64,000 nt of DNA from Myxococcales bacterium. GTDB taxonomy: Bacteria > Myxococcota_A > Polyangia > Polyangiales > Ga0077539. The notes beneath the pieces are model-generated. The model did not search any database. It was not told the DNA's origin and was given only the letters and a program-made list of their open reading frames with translations. A program made the position numbers and the translations under genes. The stretch spans positions 68,435 through 132,434 of the forward strand of contig JAAFIF010000011.1 of assembly GCA_013298625.1 (NCBI GenBank). The letters run 5' to 3'. Below, one piece after another: positions 62,204 through 64,000 of the stretch (within the stretch, counting starts at the first letter, position 1; the number at the start of each line of letters is the position of its first letter).

Positions 62204-64000
62204 GCGTCGTCGCTCACGGCCTCGACCGACGCGCCCTCGCCCGCGGTCGCCTCGCCACCCGCAACGTCTACGCGCACGCCCGTCGCGCTGCTCGCCCAGC
62301 CCTCGGCGATCCAAGGGCACACCTTCTCGAAGAGCGCCCGCGCCGCAGGCCACGCCTCGATCCGCTCGCGCACCCTTCGCATCGCCGACGGATCGCCGAT
62401 CGCGAGCACCGCGTCCCGCGCGAGCTCCGTGCGGCCGTCGGTGGCAGTGCGCACATCGAACGTGCGCGCGAGCTCGATCGCCTCGTCCCTGCGACCGAGC
62501 GAGAGCGCCAGCCAGAACCGCGTCACGAAGCGAAGGCCCCTGCCCGCGCTCACTTCGATCACGGACATCAACGCGAACGCCAGCGCGGCTTCTGCTTCTT
62601 GCTCGCGACCCGCCATCGCCAAGAACCTCGGCCGCATGAGCGCTGCGTTGGCCCACTGCATCGTCTCGCGTCCCTTCGACGGGAGCCACGCGAGCCGCCC
62701 CAACGCGAAGTCCACCATCGAGAGCGCGCGCTCGAGGTCGCCGCTCACCGCCGCGTTTTCTGCTTCGAGCAGCGACGCGTTCGCCGAGGCGATCGGGTCT
62801 CGCGAGGCGATCGGCGCGGTGAGCAGCGATGAAGCCGCGTCGCGCTCTCCCTTCAGCCGCAGCGCGATCGCCGTGCGCTGCGCGAGCAGGTTGGCCTTCA
62901 TCGCGCGACGAGCCGCGATCTGCACGCCAAAGCCGCCCGCCAACGACAGCACTGTCACCGCGAACGTCGCCATCGCGAAATGGATGGTCGGGTCCATCAC
63001 CAGCGCGCCCGTCGCGATCAGCGAGAGCCACGCGAGCAAGAAGAGCGCGCGCTGAAACTGATAGAGCGGACGCTTTCCGACGCGCGTGGCGGACACGTTG
63101 GACGGCGGCTGCGCTGCAGGACGCGCCCACTCGGGCTCGTCGATGGCGCGCAGCGACTGCTCTTCGACGAACGGTGCGGCCGGAGCGAACACCTTCGCCA
63201 CCCACTGCCCCATCGCGCCTCCCGTGGGTGCTGCGCCGCCCGCGCGATAGCCATCTCCCGTCGGCCCCCGGCCCGCGTACGCGCGCAGCGCGCGGCCGAG
63301 CGCCCTGTCCTCGGCGCTCACGTCCGCAGCGAGGTCGTCGAAGCCCTCGAGCACCCGAAGCGCCTTGGTGTTGTCCCCCGCGCGCAACGCGCACACCGCG
63401 CGCGCCAGGGCGAGCCGCGTGACGCCTCGGGCGTCGAGCGCGCCAGCTGCCTCGAGCTGCTGCGCTTCGCTCTCGATCGACGCGGCGCCGCGACAGGCGC
63501 GCGCCAGCAGCCAGAACGCGTGCGTTCGCGAGTACGCTTCGGCGAAGGGCCCCTTGTTCGATCGGTCCTTGCCGTTGAGCTGTGTTGTGAACAGCTCGTC
63601 GAGCTCGTCGATCGCGCCGCGACGCCAGAGCGAGCCCGCGAGCAGCTCGATCACCGAGAGCTTGACGACAAAATTCACCGCCCGACCGAGCTCGACGCGC
63701 AACAGCCGCTCGAGCTCGGCGTGGTCGCTCTTCGCGTTGGCCTCGGTCGCCGCGCGGATCCCGTGCACCCCAGCGATGGCGCGACGAATGCGCAGCCCGA
63801 GCAGCGCGAAGAGCGCGCCCATCGCGCCCAGCACCACCGCCGGCGAAGACTCGGCGAAGAACGCCCCCGCGAACATCACGAGCCCCGCGACGATGAACGC
63901 GTTGCCGCGCCGAGCGAACTTTCGCGTGCGCTCGTTGACGTCGTGCGCGAGCAGCTCGTCGGCGCGCTTCTTCGCCGCCTTTGCGTCGGACGGATCTCCC
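62176..64000 (-). CDS. Membrane protein of unknown function (5' end missing)
   Basis: The frame is open to the window edge, so the N-terminus lies outside; at least 608 residues are visible. Two hydrophobic helix pairs are seen: IVAGLVMFAGAFFAE with VVLGAMGALFALLGL near the visible start, and ALFLLAWLSLIATGALV with FAMATFAVTVLSLAGGFGV in the middle. The rest is helical, Ala/Glu/Arg-rich and TPR-like (AALARAVCALRAGDNTKALRVLEGF). I recognise no family. Its 3' end overlaps the M23 gene by 28 bp on the opposite strand. A hairpin spans the junction. Confidence 0.75.
   Translation of the reverse strand, partial: GDPSDAKAAKKRADELLAHDVNERTRKFARRGNAFIVAGLVMFAGAFFAESSPAVVLGAMGALFALLGLRIRRAIAGVHGIRAATEANAKSDHAELERLLRVELGRAVNFVVKLSVIELLAGSLWRRGAIDELDELFTTQLNGKDRSNKGPFAEAYSRTHAFWLLARACRGAASIESEAQQLEAAGALDARGVTRLALARAVCALRAGDNTKALRVLEGFDDLAADVSAEDRALGRALRAYAGRGPTGDGYRAGGAAPTGGAMGQWVAKVFAPAAPFVEEQSLRAIDEPEWARPAAQPPSNVSATRVGKRPLYQFQRALFLLAWLSLIATGALVMDPTIHFAMATFAVTVLSLAGGFGVQIAARRAMKANLLAQRTAIALRLKGERDAASSLLTAPIASRDPIASANASLLEAENAAVSGDLERALSMVDFALGRLAWLPSKGRETMQWANAALMRPRFLAMAGREQEAEAALAFALMSVIEVSAGRGLRFVTRFWLALSLGRRDEAIELARTFDVRTATDGRTELARDAVLAIGDPSAMRRVRERIEAWPAARALFEKVCPWIAEGWASSATGVRVDVAGGEATAGEGASVEAVSDDAQGRGGSTP
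62183..62226. other. Hairpin at the M23 / membrane-protein junction
   Basis: GTCGAG (62183-62188) pairs with CTCGAC (62221-62226), and inside it TGAGCG-tcgt-CGCTCA (62201-62216) carries the M23 stop codon. A GC-rich structure without T-run at a convergent overlap, comparable with the one at 49713-49739. Confidence 0.45.

Overview
The window reads as a stretch of core chromosome from a high-GC Myxococcota bacterium, probably Polyangiales/Sandaracinus-like. This rests on third-position GC bias, many Asp/Ala-rich lipoprotein N-termini, a MYXO-CTERM-type sorting tail, Pkn-type kinase, FHA and sigma-54 regulators, very large TPR proteins, and the absence of insertion sequences, integrases, phage genes or CRISPR. 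Coding density is very high. Genes are often tail to tail with 0-13 bp between stop codons, and no gene-free stretch exceeds about 300 bp. Both end genes are cut by the window edges.

Layout. 1-5039: the 3' part of an outer-membrane-type protein, radA, glyoxalase I and a lipoprotein di-heme cytochrome c peroxidase. 5136-5947: two divergent tRNA transcription units (His-Arg-Lys leftward, with recognisable promoter, structured leader and intrinsic terminator; Pro-Arg rightward). 6027-12785: an FHA/winged-helix regulator, a Ser/Thr kinase, a small lipoprotein, VanW, CoaBC and a CD225-like membrane protein. 12789-17808: a small conserved protein, the glyoxylate shunt (malate synthase then isocitrate lyase) and a divergent ScfR/RamB-type regulator. 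17812-27903: argininosuccinate synthase, a short acyl-CoA dehydrogenase-like protein and a 2580-residue repeat protein.

28128-41541: two large surface lipoprotein hydrolases (lipase-like and penicillin-acylase-like), a PHP-fold lipoprotein, a HEAT-repeat lipoprotein, an FHA-GAF-sigma54 activator, a Cys-rich lipoprotein coupled to a ferritin-like protein, and a protein with an ADP-ribosyltransferase-like N-terminus. 41542-47611 (leftward, probably one operon): inositol-phosphate synthase, two tandem paralogous methyltransferases, an LRR protein and an RlaP-type nucleotidyltransferase. 47761-64000: a MYXO-CTERM protein, a DUF3179 protein, a TPR protein, a 1271-residue transporter/spermidine-synthase-like fusion, a CorC/HlyC-type CBS protein, a histone-H1-like protein, a C-terminally extended S41 protease, an M23 peptidase-like protein and a truncated membrane protein.

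The main unexplained signals are these. (1) A short oriented motif, CGAATTCAACG, occurs four times exactly and twice as variants between 49.6 and 61.6 kb, cutting across reading frames and using rare codons. (2) CoaBC carries His and Ser at the positions of two decarboxylase residues (N125, C158 in E. coli numbering). (3) An ART-like gene and an RlaP nucleotidyltransferase abut tail to tail. (4) A Cys-rich lipoprotein is translationally coupled to a di-iron ferritin-like protein. (5) An inositol-phosphate synthase/double methyltransferase operon. (6) The stop context TGAGCG recurs and forms palindromes at convergent gene ends. All family assignments come from reading motifs by eye; no database search was run.
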